Origin: Anomaloglossus baeobatrachus
Lineage: Eukaryota; Chordata; Amphibia; Anura; Aromobatidae
Direction of reading: 5' to 3'
Assembly (NCBI RefSeq): GCF_048569485.1
Contig: NC_134364.1
Coordinates: forward strand, 126,265,081-126,329,080
DNA length: 64,000 bases
Below the pieces are notes generated by a model. The model made no database searches. It worked only from the letters and a program-made list of their open reading frames with translations, and was not told the DNA's origin. Position 1 is the stretch's first letter. Every line of letters begins with the position of its first letter. The position numbers and the translations under genes were made by a program. This document shows, piece by piece, positions 43,390 through 55,479 of the stretch.

Positions 43390-46121
43390 CTCAAAAAATG
43401 ATTAATAATTCAGGCATTTTCCAATAAAAGACAGTCACATATTCTTTAAGTAATAATACTTTAATAAAATTAAGTTCTTAATGTCAATTCAGCACATTTA
43501 ATACATTAACCCTTCCCTTCTTTGTTTTCTACAACTTGTGCAACATCATGTATGCTTTAACTATCTGCTTTAAAAAAAATATACAAATAAAAAAATATGA
43601 GAACATAAAATGAAGACATCCAAAAATCAGGACTACGTCTACGTTCTGCAAACGGCTCATGTGTTTAACATTGGATATGACGGATGGTCAATAGGTGCGT
43701 CCAGCCAAATTCTCATACCTCAATGGAATTATGGTAAATGTTAGGACGTCTTGTTAGTATTGAGGCGCCCGGTGATTTCATAGGTGGCAATGTTGTTACT
43801 ATATTTGGAAGTTTAATAAAAACTGGAGATGAGGGGTTCTTGAGTCTTCCTCAAAACTTAAGACCAGCAATAAAACTACACGGTAACACGTACTATGCAT
43901 TAGTTTTAAGAGAACCAGTTATGAAATCATTGGGGACTGCCATGGGTACGGTACAGTACCCACCATTGGAAGTTCGAAATTCACAGATTTGTTCAAGTGA
44001 CCATTCAGGTGCCTTTCTTAGTTTGTTTCTTTCCTTCAAAAAGAAAAATGAAAAACGAGGCGGAAGAACAAGACTATTTCATCTGAATTTTTTTTAGTTT
44101 CCATAAGATATAAAAAAACAGCGCTGTATATATTTTATGCATATATTTTAAACCCTCCCCCTTTTCTCTTTCCATTCTTATATTTTTTCATGAAATGTAT
44201 TTAAGAGGAAAAAAATAAAAAAAGAATATAAAGTGCATGAAGTGTGATTATAACTCTCAAGACAGAAGTTCATTCAGCTTTGTTCAAGTAAAAAAAAAAA
44301 AATGGGAAAAAAAAAACAAAAAAAAACAAAACAAAAACAACCACAGCTGGACAGATGCATAATGTTGTATTGGCCTGCAGTGGTAAACAGAATGAGGTAA
44401 AAAAAAATATAATAAAAAAAATGGAGTATGAATGTGTTATAAGACACCAGCGAATTATCTATGTAATAAATCTTCCTATTACCTTAGAGTATTAGATAGT
44501 AGAGATGAACAAGTCGATTTTTAGGACCCTGGTCCAGCAGCCATATTGGCCATCCAATAGCCTCCGGATGGGAGCGTTACGAACAGTCTTCTACCTGCAA
44601 GCACTCCCTTGCGCTGCTGTTGATCCGCTGGCCTAGGCGCAACGTCATGGAATCAGGACATTGTACCGTGTCAACAATTCAGAAGAGGCGCAGGGAGTTC
44701 TGGCAAGTAGAAGGCGGTTCGCATGTCTGCCATCCGCCAGCCACGGAATATTGACCACTGGAAAAGTGTCCTTCGAATTGATTCACTTATTAGTATTAAA
44801 TAGCCATCCTGGTTTGTATCATCCTCTATATAATTTTTTGTATTGTTTTAATTTTTTAAAAAAAATCATTTTTTCCTACGGTTTTCATTTTTTGCCTATG
44901 CATTTTGGCTCAGATTGCTTATTGTTTCCTGGGCCCTAAATGTTAAAGCTATTTGCAAAAAAAAAATAAAATATTTTTTGTTTTAAAAATGTCATGGGAC
45001 AAGCCTGGACAAACATCTATGAGCCTGACCTCTCTTTTTCCAATATATTAAGTGCTATAGTAGGAATAGTTTATTTTCTTTTTGTTTACAATGTGAAACA
45101 CAAAATCTAGAAATAAAAGCCCACCATTTTGCAGAGGAATTAAGTTAAGAACTCTACAAAAAAAAAACAAAACAAAACTTTTTGGTTTGAAAGTGTAAAA
45201 TAAAAAAAAAAATCAAGAACTTGTAAGAGGCGAGGGGGGAAACAATATTTGGACTTTAATAACCTCTGCACATACAAGTTTAAATATATATATAAAAAAA
45301 ATATTTATAAGTCCTTCAACAAAATGTAAGAAATTATTTTTTTTTTAAATTTCTAGAGGAACTTGTCCCCCTCTAAATAATTGGGGTTTAAAATAACCCC
45401 ATAATCCACATTTGGCTACACATTTGCTAGCAATTCTCTCCTTTAGTGCACAGTTTATTGCTGGGCTGTTTATAAGATTACAGACAGCGCCGCAGAGTAA
45501 AAATCAAATAAAATGATTTCATTTTTACCTAAAATGTATATACATGTGATTTATTATTTAAGAAAATCCTTACATTTTGGTAACCTGATTAAGAAAATAC
45601 AAATAAAATATATATATATAAAAAAAATTATAAAAAAAAAAATCACAAAACATAAAAAAATATTTAAAAAAAACCCTTTATATTTTATCGCTTCTTTTTC
45701 ACCCCTCTCTTTGCAGAGAATGGATGAACCAATTGAATCATTAATTCTCTTCAGTGGTCTAAGGATTAAGCCTATTACCTCGCCATGACCTCCGACAGGG
45801 GAGGACAAAAAGGTTGGTGAAACATTACAGTCTTTTTCCATGTGGTTTATCACAACGAAGGGGTTTTTTTACCCTCCAAGTCTCAACCTATACACAATGG
45901 ATGTTGAAGGTTTGTTTTTTTCTTGTTTTTTTCTTTTAATTAATCCCATGTGTCATTTTAAAATATTAAAAGGACCCTCATGCCTACAAAAAAAAAATAA
46001 AAATAGACTGCCGCCTATTTGGATCAATCTCGCAGTTCGATCTGGGTGAATAAATCTCTATCCAGTAGACAAAATTTAATGAAATTTAAAATAAAAAAAA
46101 AATCAAATAAATAAAATTGAA
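43390..46121. other. AT-rich unique DNA; far end of a possible mex3a 3' UTR
   Basis: Base composition changes abruptly from the GC-rich arrays to AT-rich sequence with many A and T runs. No protein gene is recognised. Several TTTATT strings on the plus strand (for example near 45065 and 45449) are AATAAA on the minus strand and could serve as mex3a polyadenylation signals, but none can be chosen from sequence alone. Confidence 0.3.
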
Positions 46122-46129
46122 GGTATGGC

Positions 46130-47470
46130 CAGGGCTGTGGAGTCTGTGTCCATTTTGGTGGACTCGGAATAATATGGACTGACTCCTAAAATATATAATA
46201 AATTGGGTACAATAGTTCAATGCCGTATTTGCTGAATATTTTTCATTTTTCAGAATTTGGGAAAGTTGTGAAATGTCCAATAAATTGTCTGTTCTATTCC
46301 TGGTCAAAGAATCTCGGCTTTTAGTTGACATGAGGTTGAGCTGAAACTTTCTTGTAGACATGGCCAACTCTCAGGTAACACTAAATGGAGGTCAATGGAC
46401 ACAGGTGGCTGAATTAAAGGAATTGCTTCATCACCCATTTACAGAAACAGAAAAATTACAAACTCCTGGTATTTTCATAAAGGAGTGGAAGAACTTGCTG
46501 TTTTTCCTGTCCCAAAGAGGAGGTTTAATCACAGATGGCATTGCTGCATTAATGAAAAGGAGAGAGACAATGCTATTAGAAAATAAACTTTTTCTGTGAG
46601 CGGTTTATGTGGACTGAAGTTATTATATATTATTGGATGATCAACAGCTTGCTAAAAGGAAAAGAAGCTCTGACAGAGGTAACAGTTATGATGAGGGGCT
46701 ACAGCACTGCCAAGAGTAAGAGGACTTGGATCCTGCCAGTGTTACTGCTGCCGTACCTTCAGCCTCATCACATAAGGACTTGGGTCCTGCAGTGCTACTG
46801 CTGCCGTATCTTCACCCTCATTAGATGAGGAGTTTAATTTTGAAAAGTATTTGGACGACATGGAGCAGGCAAAGCGTTGCCACAGAAAAACATTCCATTC
46901 CCATAGCAAACAGATCATATTTCAGTAAAAAAATTTAATTGCTCTCAAAGACGTAGAAGAGTTCAGCCGTTCATCACAACTGACTGTGCATGAAGCAATT
47001 CCTTTATACCTGAGATTGTTAGAGATGTCGTCCATGTGGTCACCACTTTAGTTAGTGTAGAGAGGTTGTTCTCTAACCTTAATGTAATGAGGTCAGATTT
47101 GAGGTCATCTATGAAGGAGGATCTGATGGAGGCCATACTATTTCTCAGATCAAATTCACAGACTGCACAAATGTTATTCTGTACATTTTGGTTGAAAACG
47201 GTTTGTTTCCACTTACTGCATAGTGTATTGTATATTTACAATTTAGTAAAGTTTTTTTGTGTTTTAAAGGTGTATACCAATAAAAATATTATATGTTCTA
47301 TCAAAATAGCTTGGTTATCGTATCATAATGGTCAAGAAAAGCTGGATGTTACCATTTTACTATAGTAAATTTATCAAATAATTATGAGCCATGTATGAGG
47401 GAGTCAGAGTTGGAGTCAGAGTCAGGGAAATTGAGGAGTTAGAGGTTTGTTTACCGACTCCATAGCCCTG
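46130..47470 (+). mobile_element. hAT-type DNA transposon, decayed, 8-bp target duplication
   Basis: The ends are CAGGGCTGTGGAGTCTGTG and, inverted, CAGGGCTATGGAGTCGGTA. The flanks GGTATGGC (46122-46129) and GATATGGC (47471-47478) are an 8-base duplication with one change, as expected for hAT. Inside, plus-strand remnants include QRGGLITDGIAALMKRRETM near 46520-46580. Near 47050 there is the hAT dimerisation signature SVERLFSNLNVMRSDLRSSM. The transposase reading is interrupted repeatedly and much of the catalytic part is missing. Confidence 0.9.
47036..47161 (+). pseudogene. hAT transposase dimerisation-domain remnant
   Basis: The segment VSVERLFSNLNVMRSDLRSS followed by MKEDLMEAILFLRSN corresponds to the C-terminal hAT dimerisation domain, the best-conserved part of these transposases. 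Upstream coding remnants lie in other frames, so this is a pseudogene of the transposon. Confidence 0.8.
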
Positions 47471-47639
47471 GATATGGCACAGAGGAATGTGATACTGAGA
47501 TCTACCAATTGGAGACTATTAGTACCCTACACATCAGAAACACAATCAAGATAGTAGGGCTCTAATTTTGACATTGTGATACATTTGCAACTACCAAAGG
47601 TGTCCATACATTATTAGAATAAAGTTGATGGAAATTGAC

Positions 47640-48300
47640 AATTTCAGTCCTTACGAACATTCATCGAGTGAAGTTTAAGGATGACTCAATGTCCATGTTG
47701 GTAAAGAAGTGTGCAATGACTTACATTTTTGGATGATAGATGGAAGATCGTTAATTCTTTGGGAGAACTAAAGTTTGAACGCTTGTCGACATTGATCTCT
47801 CTCAGCTTCCAAATGCACATGAGGAGAGGGAATGGGATGACTGAATAAGTCTGCCATGTTTTAAAGTTTTGAATGATAGCCGTAAGATCTTTATATCTAC
47901 GGGAGGGGAGAACAAATGGTTGGTGACATTTATCTCTCGGCTTCCACATGCACATGGAGAGAGTAAAGTTTAAGGATGACTCAACATCTATGTCGGCAAA
48001 GCAGTGTGCCACATTTTACGTTTTTGGATAATGGATGGAAGATCTTTAATTCTTTGGGAGAATGAAGGGTTGAACGTTTGTCGAAAGCTAGCTCTACTGG
48101 CTCCCTCATATACATGGGGAGAGTGTAGCTTAAGGATAACTCAATGTCGATGTCTGCAAAGAAGTCTGCCATGTCTTAAATTTTTGGGTGATAGTTAATT
48201 GGAAGATCTTGAATTCTTTGGGAGAAGTTGGAACTGAACACTTGTCGACATCGAACTTGCCCTGCTGCCACATGCACATTTTGTAAGCTGATGTCAAGCA
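47640..48300. repeat. Degenerate tandem repeat, about four units of roughly 150-160 bp
   Basis: Recurring landmarks are GTTTAAGGATGACTCAA (about 47673, 47968 and, as GCTTAAGGATAACTCAA, about 48128), GGAAGATCTTTAATTCTTTG-like tracts (about 47740, 48038, 48200) and CTTCCACATGCACATG-like tracts. The units are diverged and interrupted, so the array is old. Confidence 0.75.
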
Positions 48301-51300
48301 CCAATTGTTAAAGATGGGCTACCACAGAAAGTATTGGGCTCTGTAGATCAATCTGCTCTATCTTTCCTCTAGACCATTTGTCAAGGGAAAGTCAGAAGAT
48401 CTTCATGTGCATTGGATAGTCCCACCAAAAATGGTGGGCTCAGGTGACATTATTGGACTTTGATGATAGAACATTTTCATAAAGATCATGTCTTCTCGCC
48501 TGATGCCATTAAGCATGTATAACAAGACATGGTGGATGAATGGTTCACCATACGATCATACTTTTATCTAATGTGTATGGCCACTATTAGATGTCTTTTA
48601 TAAATCTATGGAAGAACTATATTTGACTTGGAAATTTGATAAATGTATAAAAAATTATAATCTGTGAGTCTAATCAAACTGTGGATTTTCTGCCATAACG
48701 ATGCTCATTCCTTTAATTGTGGTAATGTAGAATGAAAAACGAAAAACAATGAAAATGGCACCTAGGAAAAGTTCTGGTTTCTGCATTACTCAAAGCCTTA
48801 AGTCAATCTTGGGGGTCGTACAGATTTTTAGAAGAAAGGACATCAGGGGGAAGGAATGGGGTCTGTATCATCATGAAACTATTACCAACCCCACCCCCAC
48901 ACACACACCCAAAAAAGTACTTACGTTTTTTGATATTTGTACATGTTTGACACAACCATTTGCAATTCTATCCTGCAGTCTCTTGACGCACTACATCTAA
49001 AGCAGTATATATTTCTTACTGAATGAAATCATACTATTTGTATAACTGTCAACCCTCAAAAGCACAATGGGATTTAAAAAGAAAATAAAAAAAACCCACA
49101 CAAATACAAAGATCAGAATGAAAAAAATGAAAAACAAAATGTGGACTTCCAGAACCGTTAAAGCAACAAAATTTCTGCTGGCCTACCCAAAAAATGAAGC
49201 GTACGATGAACTACCCTAAGTCACTGTATAAGCTTCTAACATCCCCAGCTACAATATTTGCATTTACATCACTAAAACAGCACACGGTGTATTAAAGCCC
49301 CTTCGACGTTGGTGGGTCAAGTTACCTCCTTAATGGCTTGAAGGGCCGCCAGCCTACTGCTTGGCAGTGCTCATCGGGCCCGTCCTGGTAAACGGATCAA
49401 AACCATTTAGGGAAGTTTTAATTAGGCATGAAGGCATTAATTGTTCAATACTCTCTAAAACACAATGATGTGATAAATCACAAGACAAGGCATTAATAGC
49501 TAATTCTTCATTGACAGCAAAAATGTTCGGCACACAAAAAAACCCCATTTTTTATTTTTTTTAAAAAAGAAATACTTAAAAGTTTAAAATCTGGCTACAA
49601 AAAGTTAAGTTTTTTTTTCTTTTTTTTTTCTTTTCCTGTCTACATATCTATGTTCTTCGAAAGCTTAAGGATTACTTTATCATAAAATAAAATCCTTTCT
49701 TTTAATAAATTACCCAATAAAAAGTATTATTTTTCTTCAGCGCATGTGCCCTGCTTACACTTACATGTAATAAATGCATTTATTAAAATAGAATATTAAA
49801 TTATAAAGAAATGATCTAATTTTTTTTAAGCAGTGTCCTTTTATTTTTTCTGCCTGTTTTTTTTTTTTTTTAAATTTTACTTTTGAATAAAAACGAAATA
49901 GTTTACAGATTTATTAACAGTCGTGTCCTCCTCGTGGGTTACAAATAGACTTTTAAATAATATTAATAAAAAAAAAAAATTATCTCCCCTTCAAACTTTA
50001 TTTTTCTTTTTTTTAAATACCATTTCTTTTAAAATCTTGGGGGCAAAGTAAAACTCTTTTTTTATACTGCTTCCTTAAATATAAAGAAAATTTGGTATTT
50101 GTGTAGAATAAAACATTTATCTATATAATTTCTGATGATCATATCACAGTATACTTTGTATTTTGCGTCGTTATGTATATTGTTCTTTATCTCTCTAGTG
50201 TCTATAGATGCGTTGCCCTACATTCTTCAATGGAGATGTGTTAAAACTTGGACAAAATAAAAAATATATATATTAAGTCTGGTGAACGGTGGGTGGTTTG
50301 GCAATACACCCGACTTTCTGTAAAAAAAAAACCCAAAAAAACAATCTAGTCACTCCTTATATTGTATTTTTTTTTTAACTAATTTTCCACCACAATATAA
50401 AATAACTAGACCATGTTGGGTGACTATAATATAGTGTGGAATATAATATATTGTAAAAAATCTGAAAAAAATACACTTTATGGTCCCCAGTCATCTACTA
50501 GGACGAAGACGGCCATTTTGAAACTGAATGGACCCCTATGAGATTTAAGATATCAACTCAAGCTGTGCCCATGAATTCAAAATGGCAGCTTATTTGGTGT
50601 GTTACCGCCGAAAAAAAAAAATAAATTGAAGTACCCAGGTTGACAATCTCCATCCAAATAAGCTTTAGGTCTAGTTCAACACCATATTGTGTAGGTACCG
50701 ATATCTTAATTATCATATGTCTGGAAAATGAAAAATGCCATTTTAAAAACACTAATAGTCATCTGGCACTAGGAAGAAAAAAAAGTGACAGATCCCAAAT
50801 TCTGTCAAGATGTCTAGTGCCATACTTGTCACCGAATTCACATGTCAAAAGGACTATGAAATGTACAGACACGAAAGGGAGAGTCTAAAAACAATGTGTA
50901 GTAACCCAAAGCAACAAGATTCTGGAGGACATTTTTCTTAGTGCAGTTTGGAAAACGACCCCAAAACATTGATTGGCTGCTACGAATTACCGACATTCAT
51001 GTCCGAAGAGCGAAGGAGGAATTTTCCGAGCAACAAGGAATACGGCAAATCCAACGTCCAAGACCCATTTTTATACCATTTCCTACTTTTTCTGTTTAAG
51101 GATAGCGATTGTAGCTCTCCTGGTTAGTTTTGTGTTTTTTGACGTCACGATGTGTTAGGCAGCAATTATATTTTATCTCTGGCCTATTTATTCCTGAAGA
51201 TCCGATGATATCATTGTGCTACCAGTGACATCACCGCCTGTTTATAAATAGACGAGCTGCTATCTATAAAAAAAAAATAATCACCATTCAGTCCACACAT

Positions 51301-54070
51301 TGGCTGCTGCCCCGTGTGCGGAGGATACTCCAGGCCTCGCCTCATAAATATGTAAGGTAGTGTTAGGTCTTTGTGTCTGGAAAAAAGAGCACAAACTCTT
51401 CGAGGCCCGATCGGTGGCCAACAGACTGTAAGAGGGAAAAAAGAAAATACAGCCTCTTCTGTGACTGAAGGGGACAAAATATCTGCAAATCATTACCCAG
51501 GGGATCTCAAAAGTATAAATAGTGAAAGACGTAGTGCCAGGTTCTCAATGAACCAACGTTTAGGAATTATGGGAAAAAAAGATGACTCCAAAAGTCCTAT
51601 TCCATGCAGGCCATTCCTCAAAGTGCTTTTTTACAATGCATGCAACCCAAAACCTTCAGAAGAAATCGAGAAAAATTGTTTTTTTTCACCTTTTTTGTAA
51701 ATCCAGGTTGTCGTAATGCAAGCGGAAAAGGTTCATCTAAAGCTATATAGACTACTTTGAACAGTGGGTAAGATTATTGGGCTCCAGTGCAGCAAATACA
51801 TTCTCACTAGAGACTTTTTTGTTTACGTAAAGACTTTTAGAAGCGGCGTTAAATATTCGGCTGCAGTAGTGACAACGTAGACTCAAAAAAAGAAAAGAAA
51901 AACACAACTCCATCGTTTGAGCCTATCCTGTCCTGAAATATTTTTTTTCTCATAATGTCCCTTTTTCAAAAAAGTAAAATGCTACATTTCTTTAAAAATA
52001 AAAAATACTGCTAATTTGTAACAATGTAATATGACCGCTACATATAGTGAAAAACCTAAAAAAAAAATAAAAATTGAAGAGTCAGCTTTTCAAAATAAAA
52101 TATTAATAAAAAAAAAAAAGTTTATATACCTGCCTTCCTCTTCAATTTGTAAATAATTTTTATTTTTTTGGCGGAGGGGGAGGGGCTACCCAAATATTAC
52201 ATCCCTAGTGCCTACATTCTTATGCAATTGAAGTAGAATAGTGTTTCGATGAACAATTTAGGAAGGCTTTTTTTCACAGGTGCAACGTCACGGAAGTTCC
52301 TGTACTATTGACCCCAAGGTGAGTGAGATGAAGGACAGGATCTCCCCCTGGTAGGGATCGGAAGTAATGGAACCTATCACCACTGGAAAATGGCATGAAG
52401 GCGTCTCAATGTGGCGACTGCGGATATCATACAGTTCACAGATAGAAGTTAAGTCTGTTCTTGTGTTGCACTATGCCATGATCAAGTGTTGTTCTAGACC
52501 CAAAATCACGTCATTAATAAAAAATAAATAAAACGATCATCCGGGAAGCACCAAAAATTGGGATAATGTAATCCTGGAAGGACGTGGGTGGGGGAATACG
52601 GAGCAGTCTAAATATAACCACCCCCTGGTTAGACTGCCGCTGTATGATCCCAAGGAAACCCCTAAGTGGTCTTGGAACATCTTCAAAAAAACAGCTTGAA
52701 GACTAAAACATGGCACCCTCGAAAACTTTGTGTTTTTTTTTTTCAGTTCCAGCACGTAAAACTTTGGTCCAACGTTTCTTCATTTTTATTAAAATGTTCC
52801 GTCTGGTCCAGTTAAGAGGAAGAAAATATTTATTTATATCGTTATTTTATTTTCTTTGCATTCCTAAAGAAAAAAAAAAAAAGAAAAAAAGTTCATAAGA
52901 TGAAATGTTCCTCCCTTTCTAAATACCAGTGCTCCCGCTTTAATAATAAAAAAAAAAAAAAATGTAGTATTTTCCTTGTGATAGCCACGGGTGGCCTAAC
53001 AGATGAAGCGGCAGTTGTCTGAGTTGAGGAGAACCAGGAATCCTGATGGCCCAGCTTCAGTGCACAGTAAAATCAAAGTCTTTTACTTTTTTTCCATAAG
53101 TTTTTTATATATATATATTTTTTTCTTAAAAATAAAAAAAAATAAAAAAGCAAGACCTCCATGCATATAAAGTCCTGATTGTTCAGTTTTTGTTTTTGTT
53201 TTTTTTTTCGTCTTGGTGCTAAAAATGAAAACTGGCAGGAATTTTACATCAGAATCTTCTTTACAGCAAATGACAATAAAATTGCAAATGGTAGATTGAG
53301 CTGCTTTTCTTTGAGAGTGAGGTAATTGTTGTGTCCTCATGTTGCAGATTCCCAGAGATTGATAATTACAGTTTGTTTTTTTTATTTTTTTGCTTGTAAT
53401 GATGAAACAGATTCCCGTCAGGCAGAAAGTGAGAGAAAGGCCTCAGTGGGCACCGGAAGTGGGGCCTGTAAATGCCCTGAAAATTTGACCTGGCTGCTAG
53501 TACCCCTGAGTGCCCTCCGTTCTGCATCCATTGGTTTGTGAATCGGCCTGTCCGCCATCGCTGCCCGCAATAACTTCAGAGAGGTAAATCTCTAACAGTG
53601 CTTAAGAAAGGCAATTTAGAAAAAGGACATCTCTGACCTCAGCTGGACTTCCTCTTTCCACTCTACCCTTCAAAACCAAAGTAGATTTTCAGCTGCATAT
53701 GTTCAAACTAACGGCGGTAGAGCTCGACTAAATAGAAAAATCTTACTGATTTAGTCTTTTCTTCTTTTGAAGCTGGAAAGAACTTGCTCTTCTATTCCCC
53801 AAAAAATTCCCAAAACAAAGGTTACACCTGGACTTAAGAACTTGGTTTCGAGGGGGCTTTGGCGTCCCAAAAATTCTCTGTGACTGCTGGAAAGGGTTGT
53901 CGTAACCTTTTTGGAAAGTTCGAAAAAAAAATAAAAGTTGCAAGTTTAAGATATCCTTTTGTAACATCCGGATTATAGTTTGAGATTTAATTATGAAGCT
54001 TAAATATCATTTCTTGACCTCTATGCACCTAAAGTCCGTCATCTCTTAACCCACCCTCTCCAAAAGTCTC
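48301..54070 (-). other. AT-rich region directly downstream of mex3a; probable 3' UTR
   Basis: Continuous with the mex3a stop codon at 54071 and without recognisable coding sequence. Vertebrate MEX3 genes have long, conserved 3' UTRs in the last exon, so at least the part nearest 54070 is expected to be transcribed on the minus strand. Several AATAAA strings exist on that strand (seen as TTTATT on plus, for example near 49849, 51186, 52783 and 52829). The true 3' end is not determinable here. Confidence 0.4.
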
Positions 54071-55146
54071 TTAGGAAAATATCCTTATGGCTTGAGTGGC
54101 GGACGCATGGCAAACAGGACACTCGGGTTCATTACGTTCGCAGATGCGTACGGCACACTCCATGCAAAAAAGGTTGTGCCCGCAGGGCACCAGTGCAGCT
54201 GTGACCTCGCTTTCGAAACATACCATGCACTCCCGGCTTCCAGAAATAGAGTTCCGAGTGGCATTAAGTTTGGTGAAGCCTGGCAGAGTATCGCCTTGGT
54301 TCCTCCTTGGCAAGCTAGTAAGGCTGGATTCTGGAGACCTCTGTGTGGCATTTGTCTGGATGGTGCCACTGCTCCCCGAGCGTTGCTGCTTCGTGAAGAT
54401 ATTTGGGGTTGGACTATTGTTTTCTTGTCCACCCCACATGGGTCCTCCAGTTTCGGCCACACCATAATATACGTCCTGTTTGTAGTTGGGAAACAAGTAG
54501 CCATAATTGAATTCATTCTGATCGTTTAGTCGTGGCGTCTCATAAACAGGTTCTGCCGGACAATCGCCAATGCAGCCTAGACTATTTTGTCTGAAGGTCG
54601 AAAGAGGTTTGCAACCGGCTGCCGTACCATGTACTCTCCAGCTCTCTGGATATCTGCTTTCCATGCCAGAATCTGGACTACTGGACAGAAAGTCATTCTC
54701 GTTATTGTATTCCAAGATTTTGCCGGTTCGTACCGCGATGTGTGTCTCAATTTCTTCTCGTGCCCGTTCTACATTTCCTGGAGCCCCAGTGATCTCAAAC
54801 ACCGGGTCTCTGTCACGGCTTGGAGTGATAATATAAGTGTTTGTTTGTTGCTGAATTCTCTTAATGGTAGCCCCCTTGGGTCCAACTACTAATCCAACAA
54901 CTCTGTAGGGTACTCTGACACGAATTGTGACTTGACCGGGTAGAGTTGGGGCACTGCCGAAAGAGCTGCCAGCTTTATTCCGGGATGCTCTTATCATGGA
55001 AAAGTGTTCAGCGGCGGAAATGATCTCACGTCTTGCCATGGCAACGTCCTCTCGACGTCCTGTCACCATAAACACTGGCTCTTCTCCTCGAACTGGCGTC
55101 TTGATGTATGTGTTTGTTTTCGCCCTTAGTGCTTTAATTTTGCACC
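54071..55146 (-). CDS. mex3a: mex3a, 3' coding exon (RNA-binding protein with KH and RING domains)
   Basis: This is the last coding exon, 358 residues plus stop. It starts inside KH1, at the GxxG loop: GCKIKALRAKTNTYIKTPVR, then EEPVFMVTGRREDVAMARRE. KH2 follows, from VTIRVRVPYRVVGLVVGPKG to about residue 138. A low-complexity middle carries CKPLSTFRQNSLGCIG and KQDVYYGVAETGGP, which point to MEX3A rather than B, C or D. A C3HC4 RING finger (CMVCFESEVTAALVPCGHNL to ECPVC) is followed by the family C-terminus ATQAIRIFS. MEX3 proteins bind mRNA 3' UTRs and act as E3 ubiquitin ligases; mammalian MEX3A controls CDX2 mRNA and intestinal stem-cell identity. The exon is intact, with all KH glycines and RING ligands present. 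The first coding exon is not in the window. The frame enters with a split glycine codon (phase 1 intron). Confidence 0.97.
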
Positions 55147-55170
55147 CTGAAAATACAAGAAAACACATTT
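55147..55170 (-). other. mex3a: 3' splice site of mex3a intron 1
   Basis: The minus strand reads TGTTTTCTTGTATTTTCAG then GGTGCAAAA: a pyrimidine-rich tract and AG directly before the codons for GCK. The vertebrate MEX3A coding sequence is interrupted at this same place in the KH1 loop. Confidence 0.9.
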
Positions 55171-55479
55171 AAATAATTTAGAAAATTTGAAGACTCGTTA
55201 AGTAAAAAATTATTGTTTTTGCATTTTTAAAATTTCCATAGCCATATAGAAAAAAACGAAAAGTAAAACAACATCATACAAACCAAAGGAATGGAAAGAT
55301 TAATTTATGTAGAGAATTCTAGGCAAGGTAGTTAGCATTCTGGACATACATGTCAAAGGAGCAATGATGGTTGGCCAACTGGTCAAATCACTGCTATTGC
55401 TCAATGAGGGCAGCAACAATACAAGAAGAAAAGTTGAACAAGAGCAAAACACAATAAGGAGCCGAACTGGACAAGGCCA

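Noticed and set aside
44500-44815. Possible MITE with ends resembling GAGATGAACAAGTCGATTTT and AAGTGAATCAATTCGAAGGA (inverted)
   Set aside because: The inverted ends agree only loosely and no target duplication is clear, so I did not list it as an element.
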